In this document: positions 1-8,494 of the stretch, piece after piece
How the letters are laid out: the number at the start of each line of letters is the position of its first letter
How positions within the stretch are numbered: the stretch's first letter is position 1
Origin: Peribacter sp964404805
GTDB taxonomy: Bacteria; Patescibacteriota; Gracilibacteria; Peribacterales; Peribacteraceae
Direction: 5' to 3'
NCBI GenBank assembly: GCA_964404805.1
Contig: CAYOLJ010000013.1
Span: 1 to 17,760 of the forward strand
Length of the DNA stretch: 17,760 nucleotides
The notes under the pieces: generated by a model
Told to the model about the DNA's origin: nothing
Seen by the model: the letters and a program-made list of their open reading frames with translations, nothing else
Databases searched by the model: none
Program-made: the position numbers and the translations under genes

Positions 1-3000
1 GGCACGATGGCATTCGTCCCGACATGTTCGATACCTACACGGATTTCTGGAACCCTTCAGATCGTCCCGAGCGGATTCATGCCATGCTCTACACCGAGCG
101 ACCTGTGTATCGCACAGGAGATACCGTGCACTTCAAAGGAATCCTGCGCACACGCAATCGCGATGGCGTGCTCTCCGTGCCTGCAAAAAGCCGGAAGGCA
201 ACCGTGACGATCGCTGATGCCACGGGCAACCAAGTGCTCAGTTCAACCCTTCCACTCACGGAGTTCGGCAGTTTTGCCGATGCGTTCCCCATCGATGCTC
301 AAGCGCCACTCGGCACCTACCAGATCACCGCCTCACTCCAAGACAGCCCCTACGGCGATGCTTTTGGCTCGTTCGAAGTACTTGCCTACCGCAAGCCGGA
401 GTATCGCGTCGATCTCACTACGCAGCAAGAGGATTACTTTCAGGACGATACAGTGCAGGCAACCATCGAGGGTGCCTACTACTTCGGCGCGCCCATGGAT
501 GGTGCAACGGTGAAGTGGCGCGCACAGACCACCGACTATTTCTTCAACAAGGTACGTGACGAGTGGTACTCCTTTGGGCTCGAAGAATCCTGGTGTTGGA
601 GTAATTGCGAACGCGAGACCAAGCTTCTCGCGGAGGGTGAAGGTCATCTCAATGCCGCCGGACAACTCGAAATTCGCGTACCCGCGCAGATCGACGACAA
701 ACCCGTGAGTCAGATCCTCACCATTGAAGCCGACATCACCGATGCGAATAATCAAGTGGTTGCGAATCGCGTTTCGGTTCCTGTGCACAAAGCCGATGCC
801 TACGTAGGGGTGCGCATGGAGGATTACGTGGTCACACCCGGAACCGATGCAAGTGTCGCCATCATCACAGTCAAGCCCGATGGCAATCCCCTACCAAATA
901 CGAAGGTCACGCTCAATCTCTACAATCGAAAATGGAATTCCATCAAGAAGAAAGGTGTTGATGGCGAGTACTACTTCGACAACACGCCCGAAGATACCTT
1001 CGTCCGCGCCGTGAAAATAACCACGGATGAGAGTGGAAAAGCAAAGGCCACCGTGCGCCCCGATCAGGGAGGCGAGTTCCGCGTGGTCGCGATAGTGGCA
1101 GATGACGAAGGACGCGAGGCAAAGGCCGCCACAAGCCTGTACGCATGGTCCAGCACCTACGTGAACTGGCCGCACGAGAACAATAACCGCATCGAGCTTA
1201 AACCTGACAAGCCGGAATACCGCATCGGCGATACGGCCACGCTCCTCATCCAATCGCCCTTCCAAGGCGAGAATGTGAAGGCGCTCGTGACCGTGGAACG
1301 CGAGCAGATCATCCGCAAAGAACTCATCACCATCACGAGTAATGCGCAGCAGATCTCCGTTCCCATCACCGAGGATCTTGCACCCACGGCCTACGTTTCG
1401 ATCGTCATTCTCAAACCACGCATCGGCGAGACCTTCGACGAAAACGGCATCGACACCGGTGCACCAGCCTTCCGCATCGGGTACGCCAAGCTCCCCATCG
1501 AAACGACGCGCAAGCGCCTCACGATCGACATGCAAACAGATCAAGAGAAATACCTGCCCGGAGAGAAGGTCACTGTGAAACTCACGGCAACCGACTGGCA
1601 GGGCAAGCCCGCACGCGCGGAGCTCTCTCTGGGAGTTGTCGATATGAGTGTGCTCGCCATCACGGGCTTCGAATTACCCGATCTCGTGGAGCGCTTCTAC
1701 GGACAACGCCCCATTGGTGTGCTCACTGCCGAAATGCTCACGTACCTCATCGACCGTTACAAGCCGGGCTCGAAGGGCGGAGGCGGGGCGGATCTCGAAG
1801 CCAAGAAGCGTGGCAACTTTAAAGACACTGCTTACTGGAACCCCACCATCCTCACACAGGAGAACGGTGAAGCGGAAGTCTCGTTCACGCTCCCCGATAA
1901 CCTCACCACGTGGCACCTGCTCGCCATCGGTAACACGAGCGCCTCAACCTTCGGCGCGGCGGAACATACGGTCATCGAGACGAAGCGCGTCATCGTGCGA
2001 CCAGTGCGGCCGCGTTTCGCTGTCGTGGGGGATCACGTGAACCTCAGTGCTATGGTTCATAACTTCCTCGATGAATCCGCCACGTTCTCTGTCTCACTCA
2101 GCGGCAGCGGATTCTCTCTCACAGGCCCGCAAATGCAACAGGTCACTATCGCATCCGGTAAACAGGCAAAAGTAATGTTCCCCGTAAGCATCGCCCGCAC
2201 AGACAAGGCGACATTCACGTTCCTCGCTGAGAACTTGCCCACCGAAGCTTCAGCGAAGGCGGGTGAGACAGCACGCGATGAAGTAGAAGAATCGATTCCT
2301 GTCTATATCTACGGCACGCCCCAGAGCAGCGCCACCACCGGTATCACCCAAGACATCGCCACAGAGGTCGTGCTCGTACCCAGTGCGAAAGATGCACGCG
2401 ACGGCTCACTCTCGATTACCGTTTCTCCCTCACTCGCTACATTCCTTCCAAAGGGATTAGATTACCTCGTTCACTACCCCTACGGCTGCGCGGAGCAGAC
2501 GCTCTCGAGCTTACTACCCGCCGTTGCCCTCACACGCCTACAGGGATTCGATGCGTTTAACATTGTCGACAAGAAGACGCTCAACAACATGGTGACGACC
2601 GGCCTCACGCGCCTCTACACCTTCCAGCGCGGCGACGGTGGATTCGGCTACTGGCAAGAGAGCAAACGTAGTTACCCGGCCTTAAGCGCGTATGTGCTGC
2701 ATGCCCTCTCGCTCATCCGGAGTAGTGGATTCACAGTCGATGGCACAGTCATTGCACGCACACGGCAGTACCTTGATGCGTCACTGCGTACATCGGATCC
2801 CCAAGATAAACTCGATGCCGCTACGCGCGCGCAGATTCTCTTCGTTCTGGCCGAAACGGGCACGGTGGATGCAAGCCTGCTCGCTAACCTCGACGCGCAG
2901 CGCAGCAAGCTTCCGCTCTTCGCCAAAGCACAGCTCGCCATGGCATTCGAGCGGACCAAATCCGCGGCAAAGGCTCGCGACATTCTCTCTGAGATCCTGC

Positions 3001-3935
3001 GCTCGGCCAAAGTGGACGGACGCGGCACACACTTCGAAGAAGACGACATCGATCGCTTCGGCGCACTCATGCAGACCAACGACCGCACATCCGCGCTGGT
3101 CCTGCAGGCAATGTTGCGCATCGATCCTCAAAATCCCCTCATCCCCAATGCCGTGCGCTACCTGCTCGCTATTCGTAAAGACGGTCACTGGGATACGACG
3201 CAGTCCACCGTGCAGGCGCTGCTGACCTTCATCGAGTACCTGGAACAGACGAACGAGCTGAATGCCAACTTCACTGCCGGAGTGCAGGTAGACGGCACGC
3301 AGATTCTCGACTGGAAAGTGACGAAACAAAACGTCCTCACGCGTAAGGCCGTGACACTCGCACTCAATGATCTGAAACGCGGCGAAGAGACCGCGCTCAA
3401 GATCGGGAAGGAGGGAACGGGACGCCTGTACTACGACGCCGTGCTCTCGTACTTCTACACCGCAGATACTCTCCCGCCCACCGAAGAAGGGATCAGCGTC
3501 CTGCGTTCCATCGAGCCCATTGCGGGCAGCACGAAGGCGCTCTCTGTCGGCAACACCTACCGCGTCACCCTTACGATCACCGTGCCGCAGGACCGTCACT
3601 TCGTGGCTGTCGAGAGCCCGTTCCCCGCCGGGTTCGAGCCGCTCGATGTGAACATGCAAACCGCGCAGAAGACGCTGTTCTCGGATGTTACGACCCGCAT
3701 GTGGGACGAAAGCTACTGGCAGAGTGGCCTGTGGCGATTCACACATCGGGAACTGAGGGATGACATGTTCTTCGCCTTCGCCGATGAGCTCCCCGCCGGT
3801 GTGTACCAGCTCACCTACCTTGTACGCGCCACGACTCCGGGCACCTTCCATGAGCGTCCCGCGCGCGTGTTCGAGATGTACTTCCCCGAAGTCTTCGGGC
3901 AGACCTCAGGCAAAGTCGTGACCATTGGGGAGTAA
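1..3935 (+). CDS. Bacterial alpha-2-macroglobulin family protein, 5' end outside window
   Basis: Large periplasmic or surface-anchored protease trap: family members are cut in a bait region, change shape and bind the protease covalently through a thioester. The frame is open from base 3 to the TAA at 3933-3935, so the gene starts upstream and the signal or lipoprotein sequence is not visible. Counting from the in-frame Met at 24 (1303 residues), an MG2-type motif YTERPVYRTGDTVHFKG lies near residues 30-50, followed by repeated beta-sandwich domains. A likely bait segment rich in Gly, Lys and Arg sits at about 560-600. The A2M signature starts near 600 (KDTAYWNP). The thioester motif YPYGCAEQ has Cys822 and Gln825, so the CxEQ needed for the thioester is intact; the alpha-helical thioester domain runs to about 1060. 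It overlaps the next gene, pbpC, by one base, the usual A2M-PBP1C arrangement. Some 200-500 N-terminal residues are probably missing, judging by family length. Confidence 0.95.
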   Translation, partial: HDGIRPDMFDTYTDFWNPSDRPERIHAMLYTERPVYRTGDTVHFKGILRTRNRDGVLSVPAKSRKATVTIADATGNQVLSSTLPLTEFGSFADAFPIDAQAPLGTYQITASLQDSPYGDAFGSFEVLAYRKPEYRVDLTTQQEDYFQDDTVQATIEGAYYFGAPMDGATVKWRAQTTDYFFNKVRDEWYSFGLEESWCWSNCERETKLLAEGEGHLNAAGQLEIRVPAQIDDKPVSQILTIEADITDANNQVVANRVSVPVHKADAYVGVRMEDYVVTPGTDASVAIITVKPDGNPLPNTKVTLNLYNRKWNSIKKKGVDGEYYFDNTPEDTFVRAVKITTDESGKAKATVRPDQGGEFRVVAIVADDEGREAKAATSLYAWSSTYVNWPHENNNRIELKPDKPEYRIGDTATLLIQSPFQGENVKALVTVEREQIIRKELITITSNAQQISVPITEDLAPTAYVSIVILKPRIGETFDENGIDTGAPAFRIGYAKLPIETTRKRLTIDMQTDQEKYLPGEKVTVKLTATDWQGKPARAELSLGVVDMSVLAITGFELPDLVERFYGQRPIGVLTAEMLTYLIDRYKPGSKGGGGADLEAKKRGNFKDTAYWNPTILTQENGEAEVSFTLPDNLTTWHLLAIGNTSASTFGAAEHTVIETKRVIVRPVRPRFAVVGDHVNLSAMVHNFLDESATFSVSLSGSGFSLTGPQMQQVTIASGKQAKVMFPVSIARTDKATFTFLAENLPTEASAKAGETARDEVEESIPVYIYGTPQSSATTGITQDIATEVVLVPSAKDARDGSLSITVSPSLATFLPKGLDYLVHYPYGCAEQTLSSLLPAVALTRLQGFDAFNIVDKKTLNNMVTTGLTRLYTFQRGDGGFGYWQESKRSYPALSAYVLHALSLIRSSGFTVDGTVIARTRQYLDASLRTSDPQDKLDAATRAQILFVLAETGTVDASLLANLDAQRSKLPLFAKAQLAMAFERTKSAAKARDILSEILRSAKVDGRGTHFEEDDIDRFGALMQTNDRTSALVLQAMLRIDPQNPLIPNAVRYLLAIRKDGHWDTTQSTVQALLTFIEYLEQTNELNANFTAGVQVDGTQILDWKVTKQNVLTRKAVTLALNDLKRGEETALKIGKEGTGRLYYDAVLSYFYTADTLPPTEEGISVLRSIEPIAGSTKALSVGNTYRVTLTITVPQDRHFVAVESPFPAGFEPLDVNMQTAQKTLFSDVTTRMWDESYWQSGLWRFTHRELRDDMFFAFADELPAGVYQLTYLVRATTPGTFHERPARVFEMYFPEVFGQTSGKVVTIGE

Positions 3936-6310
3936 TGCATCGGAAGAAAATCGCTGCCTTCATGCACTTTCGAAAGCGTCACCTCCTCTGGCTGCTCCCC
4001 CTCGTCACACTCGCGATCATCATCGTGATTCCCCTGCCCGCGCGCTTACTCGACCATGATCCATCCTCTGTTCGGATTCTCGACCGCAATGGTGAAGAGC
4101 TCTATGAACTACAGAAAGCTGATCACGGATCACAACGGTGGATACCTCTCTCACAGATTCCGCAGCCGTGTATCGCGGCACTGATCGCCATCGAAGACCG
4201 CGGGTTCTACGTGCACTCCGGCGTGAGCTTGAAAGGTATCACTCGGGCGCTGTGGCAGAACCTCAGTGCTGGGCGCATTGTCTCGGGGGGTTCCACGCTC
4301 ACGCAGCAACTCGCTCGCATCACACTGGGCGCCGAGCAACGCTCGATCTCAACAAAGATCCTCGAGACTTTGCTCGCCCTTAAACTGGAGCAATCGCTCA
4401 CCAAAGAGCAGATTTTAGAGCGCTACCTCAACATCGCGTACTTCGGGCACCGTTCGTACGGCATTGCTGCCGCAGCACAGACATACTTCGGCACATCTGT
4501 CACCGAGCTCTCGACGGCACAGTGCGCTCTACTTGCAGGGCTTCCACAAGCACCATCCACCCTCGATCCATTCGTCGATCTCAAAGCCGCACAAGCTCGA
4601 CAGCAACGTGTGCTCACCGCCATGCGTGAGACAGATGCACTGTCGCAGGAAGAAGCCGAACAAGCCTCCCGCGAACCAATTGCACTCACAGAAGACCGTA
4701 CGGCCATTCGCGCCCCCCATTTCGTGATGTGGCTTCTTACACAGCGACCGGAGGATTTCACGGCTCCTTCCATCCGCACGACACTTGATCTTACACTGCA
4801 GACCGAGGTGGAACGCACCGTGGAGCGCAAGCTCAAAGAACTTGAAGACAAGAACGTCACCGCAGCTGCCGTAGTCGTGCTCGATGCACATACCGGCGAC
4901 ATTCTCAGTATGGTCGGTTCTGCCGATTACTTCGACACAGAGCACGATGGCGCAGTGAACGTCGCAATCGCTGCACGACAACCAGGATCCGCTCTTAAGC
5001 CCTTCACCTACGCACTGGCACTCAGTCAGGGTGATACGGCGGCCACTACGGTGGCCGATACGTTCGTGCAGTTCCGAACTGAGGAGGGCGCGCCCTACAC
5101 CCCACGCAACTACGACTATCTGGAGCATGGCCTCGTGCGCTACCGCGAAGCGCTAGCCAACTCGTACAACATCGCCGCGGTACGTGTTGCAGAACGTGTC
5201 GGTGTCGATGTGCTGCTCTCGTTCCTCCGCTCTACGGGTCTCACTACCCTCACGGCGTCTCCCGAGCACTACGGTTTAGCCCTTACCCTCGGCGACGCCG
5301 AGGTGCGCCTGCTGGAACTGGCACAGGCCTACGGAATCTTCGCACGTGGTGGTGAGACACTTTCTGTACGCACATTCGTGGATGATCCCATTGAAAGAGG
5401 AAGGAGCATCCTGGATTCCAAAATAGCCTGGCTCATCACCGATATCCTCAGTGACCCGACGGCGCGCCTTGCGGAGTTCGGCGAATCCGGACCCCTAAAC
5501 TTCGATATTCCTGTTGCAGCGAAGACCGGAACGACCAGAAACTCCCGCGATAACTGGACGGTGGGCTTCACCCCCGATCGCATCGTAGGAGTGTGGGTGG
5601 GCAATGCCGATAACGCTCCAATGAAGAACACGTCGGGCATCACGGGTGCTGGGCCCATCTTTCACGATGTATTATTGGCGGCCACGAAGAACCTGCCGCC
5701 CAATGATTTCGCACAACCGACAGGGATTGTGAAGAAGACCGTCTGTCGCCTCTCGGGTCTCCTGCCAACAGAGCTCTGCCCGCACACAATCGAGGAATGG
5801 TTCATCGCAGGAACAGAGCCAACAGAGCCGGATACTATCTATCAATCGTTCCTGATTGATACAAGGAATGGCTTTCTTTCGAACAAATTTTGTGATCAGA
5901 CTTTTACGCAGCCAAAAGGGCTCGCCGTGTTTCCAAAAGATACAGAACAATGGGCGCGTGAGAACGGCTGGCCCGCTCCCCCCACACGCATTTCACCGCT
6001 CTGCGGCGGAAGCAGCGCTTCACTCGAATCGAGCCGTTCATCTTCTTGGTTCGAGATCACGCGGCCTCAACCTCACGAGAGTTACCTCTTAGATCCCCTC
6101 ATCCCCGATAGCCAGGAGCAAGTAATTTTTGAGGCACACGCTTCATCCAATATCCAGACGATCGACTGGTACGTGGATGATAAAAAAGTGGGGACGGTGG
6201 TGGCCCCGGATTTTCGCATGAAGTGGAAACCGCAGACAGGAAAACATACGCTGAAGGCTTATACCAATGAAGAAGAGATCGCGCTCACCTTTGAGGTGCT
6301 TGGACAGTGA
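3935..6310 (+). CDS. pbpC: Penicillin-binding protein 1C (glycosyltransferase/transpeptidase)
   Basis: Bifunctional class A PBP that polymerises lipid II into glycan strands and carries a transpeptidase domain, anchored in the inner membrane facing out. At 791 residues it is close to E. coli PBP1C. One membrane helix lies at about residues 16-34. The GT51 domain shows EDRGF with catalytic Glu87 and GGSTLTQQL ending at Leu126. The transpeptidase domain shows S352-A-L-K355 (active-site Ser352), S410-Y-N412 and K530-T-G-T533. The C-terminal stretch from about 705 fits the BiPBP_C domain found in PBP1C, which supports 1C over 1A or 1B. The ATG overlaps the A2M stop (TAATG) and is preceded by GGGGAG, so the two genes are probably translationally coupled. 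Known pairing in proteobacteria suggests A2M protects and PBP1C repairs the wall after breach; that role here is inferred. Confidence 0.96.
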   Translation: MHRKKIAAFMHFRKRHLLWLLPLVTLAIIIVIPLPARLLDHDPSSVRILDRNGEELYELQKADHGSQRWIPLSQIPQPCIAALIAIEDRGFYVHSGVSLKGITRALWQNLSAGRIVSGGSTLTQQLARITLGAEQRSISTKILETLLALKLEQSLTKEQILERYLNIAYFGHRSYGIAAAAQTYFGTSVTELSTAQCALLAGLPQAPSTLDPFVDLKAAQARQQRVLTAMRETDALSQEEAEQASREPIALTEDRTAIRAPHFVMWLLTQRPEDFTAPSIRTTLDLTLQTEVERTVERKLKELEDKNVTAAAVVVLDAHTGDILSMVGSADYFDTEHDGAVNVAIAARQPGSALKPFTYALALSQGDTAATTVADTFVQFRTEEGAPYTPRNYDYLEHGLVRYREALANSYNIAAVRVAERVGVDVLLSFLRSTGLTTLTASPEHYGLALTLGDAEVRLLELAQAYGIFARGGETLSVRTFVDDPIERGRSILDSKIAWLITDILSDPTARLAEFGESGPLNFDIPVAAKTGTTRNSRDNWTVGFTPDRIVGVWVGNADNAPMKNTSGITGAGPIFHDVLLAATKNLPPNDFAQPTGIVKKTVCRLSGLLPTELCPHTIEEWFIAGTEPTEPDTIYQSFLIDTRNGFLSNKFCDQTFTQPKGLAVFPKDTEQWARENGWPAPPTRISPLCGGSSASLESSRSSSWFEITRPQPHESYLLDPLIPDSQEQVIFEAHASSNIQTIDWYVDDKKVGTVVAPDFRMKWKPQTGKHTLKAYTNEEEIALTFEVLGQ

Positions 6311-6366
6311 AATAAGACTAATCCAGCTTCAGTACACTCTTGCCAATCGAGAGAAAGTAGCCAAAG

Positions 6367-7404
6367 ATGAACCCCATGCCACAGATCATCGGACTCACTG
6401 GCTATCTTGGCAGCGGCAAGGGCGAGCTCGTGAAGCTGCTGCAGAAACGAGGGTTTACATACGTCTCGCTGTCGGATGCCGTGCGACAAGAGGCGACCAC
6501 GCAGGGGCTCGAACACACGCGAGATCATTTGCAGAACGTGGGGAATCAACTGCGCGAGGAGCACGGTGCGGGAGTGCTGGGCAAAAAAATTCGCGAAACG
6601 GTCGAACAGGAACTTGAGCGGCGTTGGGTGATCGATGGCATCCGCAATCCCGGTGAGTGGGAGGAACTTACGAAGCTACCAGGGTTTCAGATGATTGGTG
6701 TCACCGCGTCACCCGAGATAATCGTAGAACGTATAACCGAGCGCGACCGGGAAGGTACTCCCCTCTCGCGCGAGGAGATTTTGGAGAAGCTTGCCCGAGA
6801 GCGCGGAGTCGGCGAGCCGCCCGAAGGTCAGCAGGTGCAGCGCACACTCGATCATGCCGACTACCTGATTGTGAACGAAGGATCGCTTGATGATCTTGAG
6901 GCGAAGCTCACGCACTTTGAACGTCTCGAAACGGGTGAGGACCGTCCCAGCTTTCACGAAGTCTTCATGGAGATCGCCTACACGTGGTCTAAGCGCGCCA
7001 CATGTCTGCGACGCAGGGTCGGTGCTGTGATCGCCAAAGACAAGCAGCAACTGACAGCAGGGTACAATGGCGCGCCGCGCGGTGTGCCTCACTGTGCCGA
7101 GATGGGCGGGTGCCTGCGGGCGAAACTAGGCATCCCCTCGGGCCAGCGCGCCGAGATCTGTCGTGGCACGCACGCCGAACAGAACGCCATTACACAGGCT
7201 GCCAAGTTCGGCATATCGATCGAAGGCTCCACGCTCTACTGCAACACCTTTCCCTGCGTCATCTGCGCAAAAATGATCCTGAATGCCGGCATCACAACCG
7301 TGATCTACGACAGTGATTACGACGATCCCTTAAGCAAGGAAATCCTCGGCCAGCAGACGCTGCTCAAGCTCATACGGTACGAAGGACGGAAGATGCGGAC
7401 GTAA
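6367..7404 (+). CDS. P-loop nucleotide-kinase-like domain fused to dCMP deaminase
   Basis: Cytoplasmic nucleotide-metabolism enzyme of 345 residues made of two parts. Residues 1-190 resemble small P-loop kinases of the UPF0200/AAA_18 type: Walker A G12-Y-L-G-S-G-K18, then SLSDAVRQEA and a GNQLREEHGAG stretch typical of that group. Residues 193-345 are a zinc dCMP deaminase: HAE at 269-271 (zinc ligand His269, proton-shuttle Glu271) and PCVIC with Cys297 and Cys300. Deamination of dCMP gives dUMP for dTTP synthesis. The kinase half may phosphorylate nucleotides or may only regulate; the sequence cannot say. The yeast dCMP deaminase also carries an N-terminal P-loop region, from memory, so the fusion is rare rather than unique. 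The start is either 6367 or Met4 at 6376; neither has a clear Shine-Dalgarno site. A TACACT -10-like box is at 6333-6338. Confidence 0.9.
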   Translation: MNPMPQIIGLTGYLGSGKGELVKLLQKRGFTYVSLSDAVRQEATTQGLEHTRDHLQNVGNQLREEHGAGVLGKKIRETVEQELERRWVIDGIRNPGEWEELTKLPGFQMIGVTASPEIIVERITERDREGTPLSREEILEKLARERGVGEPPEGQQVQRTLDHADYLIVNEGSLDDLEAKLTHFERLETGEDRPSFHEVFMEIAYTWSKRATCLRRRVGAVIAKDKQQLTAGYNGAPRGVPHCAEMGGCLRAKLGIPSGQRAEICRGTHAEQNAITQAAKFGISIEGSTLYCNTFPCVICAKMILNAGITTVIYDSDYDDPLSKEILGQQTLLKLIRYEGRKMRT

Positions 7405-7430
7405 AAGAAAGCCCCCAATTTCTCTTCACT

Positions 7431-7457
7431 GAGAAGCGCATCGTGCGTATGCTTCTC
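7431..7457. other. Hairpin after the deaminase gene, no U-tract
   Basis: GAGAAGC (7431-7437) and GCTTCTC (7451-7457) form a perfect 7-bp stem, and inside it GCA/TGC can pair again. It starts 26 bases after the stop of the fused kinase/deaminase gene. No T-run follows on either strand, so it is not a standard intrinsic terminator; it could stabilise the mRNA 3' end or be coincidental. Confidence 0.4.
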
Positions 7458-7461
7458 CGCT

Positions 7462-7728
7462 ATGGACAGACGTCCACGCTATCCAATAGGCCCACCCGAA
7501 GAGACACTCACGTTTCCGTACGAATATCTATCCGCTCAAGATGCAAGAAAGCGAACCACTCGTCGATGAAGTCGAAGACCTTCTGGCGCAAATACGTGCG
7601 ATCTGAGCGGGGCGCTCGGCGAAGTCCAGATCAGCAAATTGACACTGGAAAATGCCGCATGGGTGAGAATGACATTAGAGGGTCGACGTGTACTTGGAGG
7701 ACAATGCACGCTGCACGAGGTGCGATAG
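7462..7728 (+). pseudogene. Possible frameshifted small gene
   Basis: No continuous ORF here looks like a protein, but pieces in two frames do. Frame 1 from ATG 7462 gives a plausible N-terminus (PIGPPEETLTFPYEYLSAQD) and stops at 7567-7569. Frame 2 from ATG 7541 gives an acidic helix-like piece (ESEPLVDEVEDLLAQIRA) that stops at 7604-7606. Frame 1 resumes at 7600 with LENAAWVRMTLEGRRVLGG and ends at TAG 7726-7728. Joined, they would make about 90 residues with two compensating one-base shifts. It could be a decayed gene, assembly indels, or chance. I do not recognise a family. The 473 bases between the deaminase gene and the tRNA hold only this, the hairpin before it and the duplicated tRNA leader after it. 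Confidence 0.3.
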
Positions 7729-7774
7729 TGAGACCGAAATCACAGCAGAATGGACGTGCAGAACCGCAAAGCTT

Positions 7775-7884
7775 TGCTACACTGCTCTTCGTGGGTCGGC
7801 CCGGCTTCGTCTGCGGACTACGCCGTGGCGAGTAACCCAGCTGCTACACTGCTCTTTGGTTCATCATCATTATTCGTGGGTCGG
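7775..7884 (+). repeat. Partial direct duplication of tRNA-Tyr promoter and 5' end
   Basis: The 15-mer TGCTACACTGCTCTT occurs at 7775-7789 and 7842-7856, and the 12-mer TTCGTGGGTCGG, which includes the first seven tRNA bases, occurs at 7788-7799 and 7873-7884. In the upstream copy the two blocks touch; in the functional copy 16 bases separate them. After the upstream copy, GGCTTCGTCTGCGG resembles the tRNA variable arm GGCTTCGCCTTCGG, so this may be a deleted, decayed second tRNA-Tyr. Confidence 0.6.
7842..7850 (+). promoter_or_regulatory. Extended -10 of tRNA-Tyr promoter
   Basis: TGCTACACT fits an extended -10 (TGn plus TACACT at 7845-7850). No good -35 is visible 16-18 bases upstream. Transcription would begin near 7857, leaving a leader of about 20 bases before the mature tRNA. 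Confidence 0.5.
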
Positions 7885-7962
7885 TACCGAAGTGGTCAAA
7901 CGGGCCTGACTGTAAATCAGGTGGCTTCGCCTTCGGGGGTTCGAGTCCCTCCCGGCCCACCA
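7878..7962 (+). tRNA. tRNA-Tyr(GTA)
   Basis: An 85-base class II tRNA with encoded CCA. The acceptor stem GGGTCGG (7878-7884) pairs with CCGGCCC (7952-7958), including one T-G pair. The discriminator is A7959 and CCA is 7960-7962. The anticodon loop CTGTAAA within a GACTGTAAATC arm gives anticodon GTA, which reads tyrosine codons UAC and UAU. A long variable arm built on GTGGCTTCGCC and a T-arm with GGTTCGAGTCC complete the fold; the long variable arm is expected of bacterial tRNA-Tyr. The following bases may be an insertion hotspot (see the repeats at 8404 and 8882). Confidence 0.96.
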
Positions 7963-7975
7963 GTTCGAATAGGAT

Positions 7976-8347
7976 TCAGCAATGCAGAGATCTAAATAGA
8001 TCTTTGATAATCTGAGCTGTTTCTTGTGGGTTTTCGATATGCATTTGGTGTCCTGTATGAGGTATATCTTCTCTGAAGTGCAAGTGATCATTCTCTGCTG
8101 CTATGCCCCGTGCTTCGGGAAGACTCTTATCATCTACAGCATCTTCACTGCCACGTACAAATACTGTTGGCACATCAATTGCACAGAGCTTTTCAAGCAG
8201 TACATTTCTGGGAATCACTGTGCAATCTCGAGCAGCACGACATGGATAACCGGGAGCTGTGGTGCAGTAAGCCTGATATGCTCGATTCATCACTTCGTCA
8301 TGCATCTGGTGTAAAGCCAAAGTAAACCAATCCCAGCTCAACATCAC
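7976..8347 (-). pseudogene. Truncated alpha/beta hydrolase, C-terminal half
   Basis: The 123-residue frame matches the C-terminal part of alpha/beta-hydrolase fold proteins: VPTVFVRGSEDAVDD carries the strand with the catalytic acid, and HTGHQMHIENPQ has the catalytic His near the end, followed by the usual last helix. The N-terminal half with the oxyanion strand and the nucleophile elbow GxSxG is absent, and an in-frame TGA lies just upstream of the GTG at 8347, so there is no catalytic Ser. Family members are usually about 250-300 residues. It is therefore a fragment rather than a working enzyme, ending 13 bases from the tRNA-Tyr 3' end. A translated stub with another role cannot be excluded. 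Confidence 0.7.
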
Positions 8348-8403
8348 ATCTCTAGTTCAAGTGCAACTAATTGCTAATTGAAAAATAGGATTTATTACCC
8401 GCA

Positions 8404-8494
8404 GAGTCTTAATCCACTTCACCATCTCCCTCCACACCGAATTTGCTGTCAGACCCTCCCCGCACAGGGACCTTCGGCCGGCCCATCATACTGA
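8404..8494. repeat. Diverged direct repeat, copy R1
   Basis: It aligns with the copy at 8882-8967 in the same orientation. A 19-base arm at 8411-8429 matches 8890-8908 at 16 of 19 positions, and a 32-base block at 8463-8494 matches 8936-8967 at 25 of 32. Between them lies a small stem CCCT/AGGG (8454-8457, 8466-8469). The second block contains the palindrome GGCCGGCC and the tRNA-3'-like core at 8478-8489. The stop codon of the membrane protein gene (8486-8488) lies inside this core. Confidence 0.65.

Noticed and set aside
2781..3851. 356-residue minus-strand ORF inside the A2M gene
   Set aside because: Antisense shadow of a GC-rich coding region; the plus frame has clear family motifs.
7443..7835. 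130-residue plus-strand ORF before the tRNA
   Set aside because: Arg/Ser-rich with no protein-like pattern; the other two frames of the same stretch look more coding, and its end runs into the duplicated tRNA leader.
7988..8003. AGATCT-AAAT-AGATCT hairpin after tRNA-Tyr as a terminator
   Set aside because: Only a 6-bp AT-rich stem without a T-run; it lies inside the hydrolase fragment and is easily explained by its codons.
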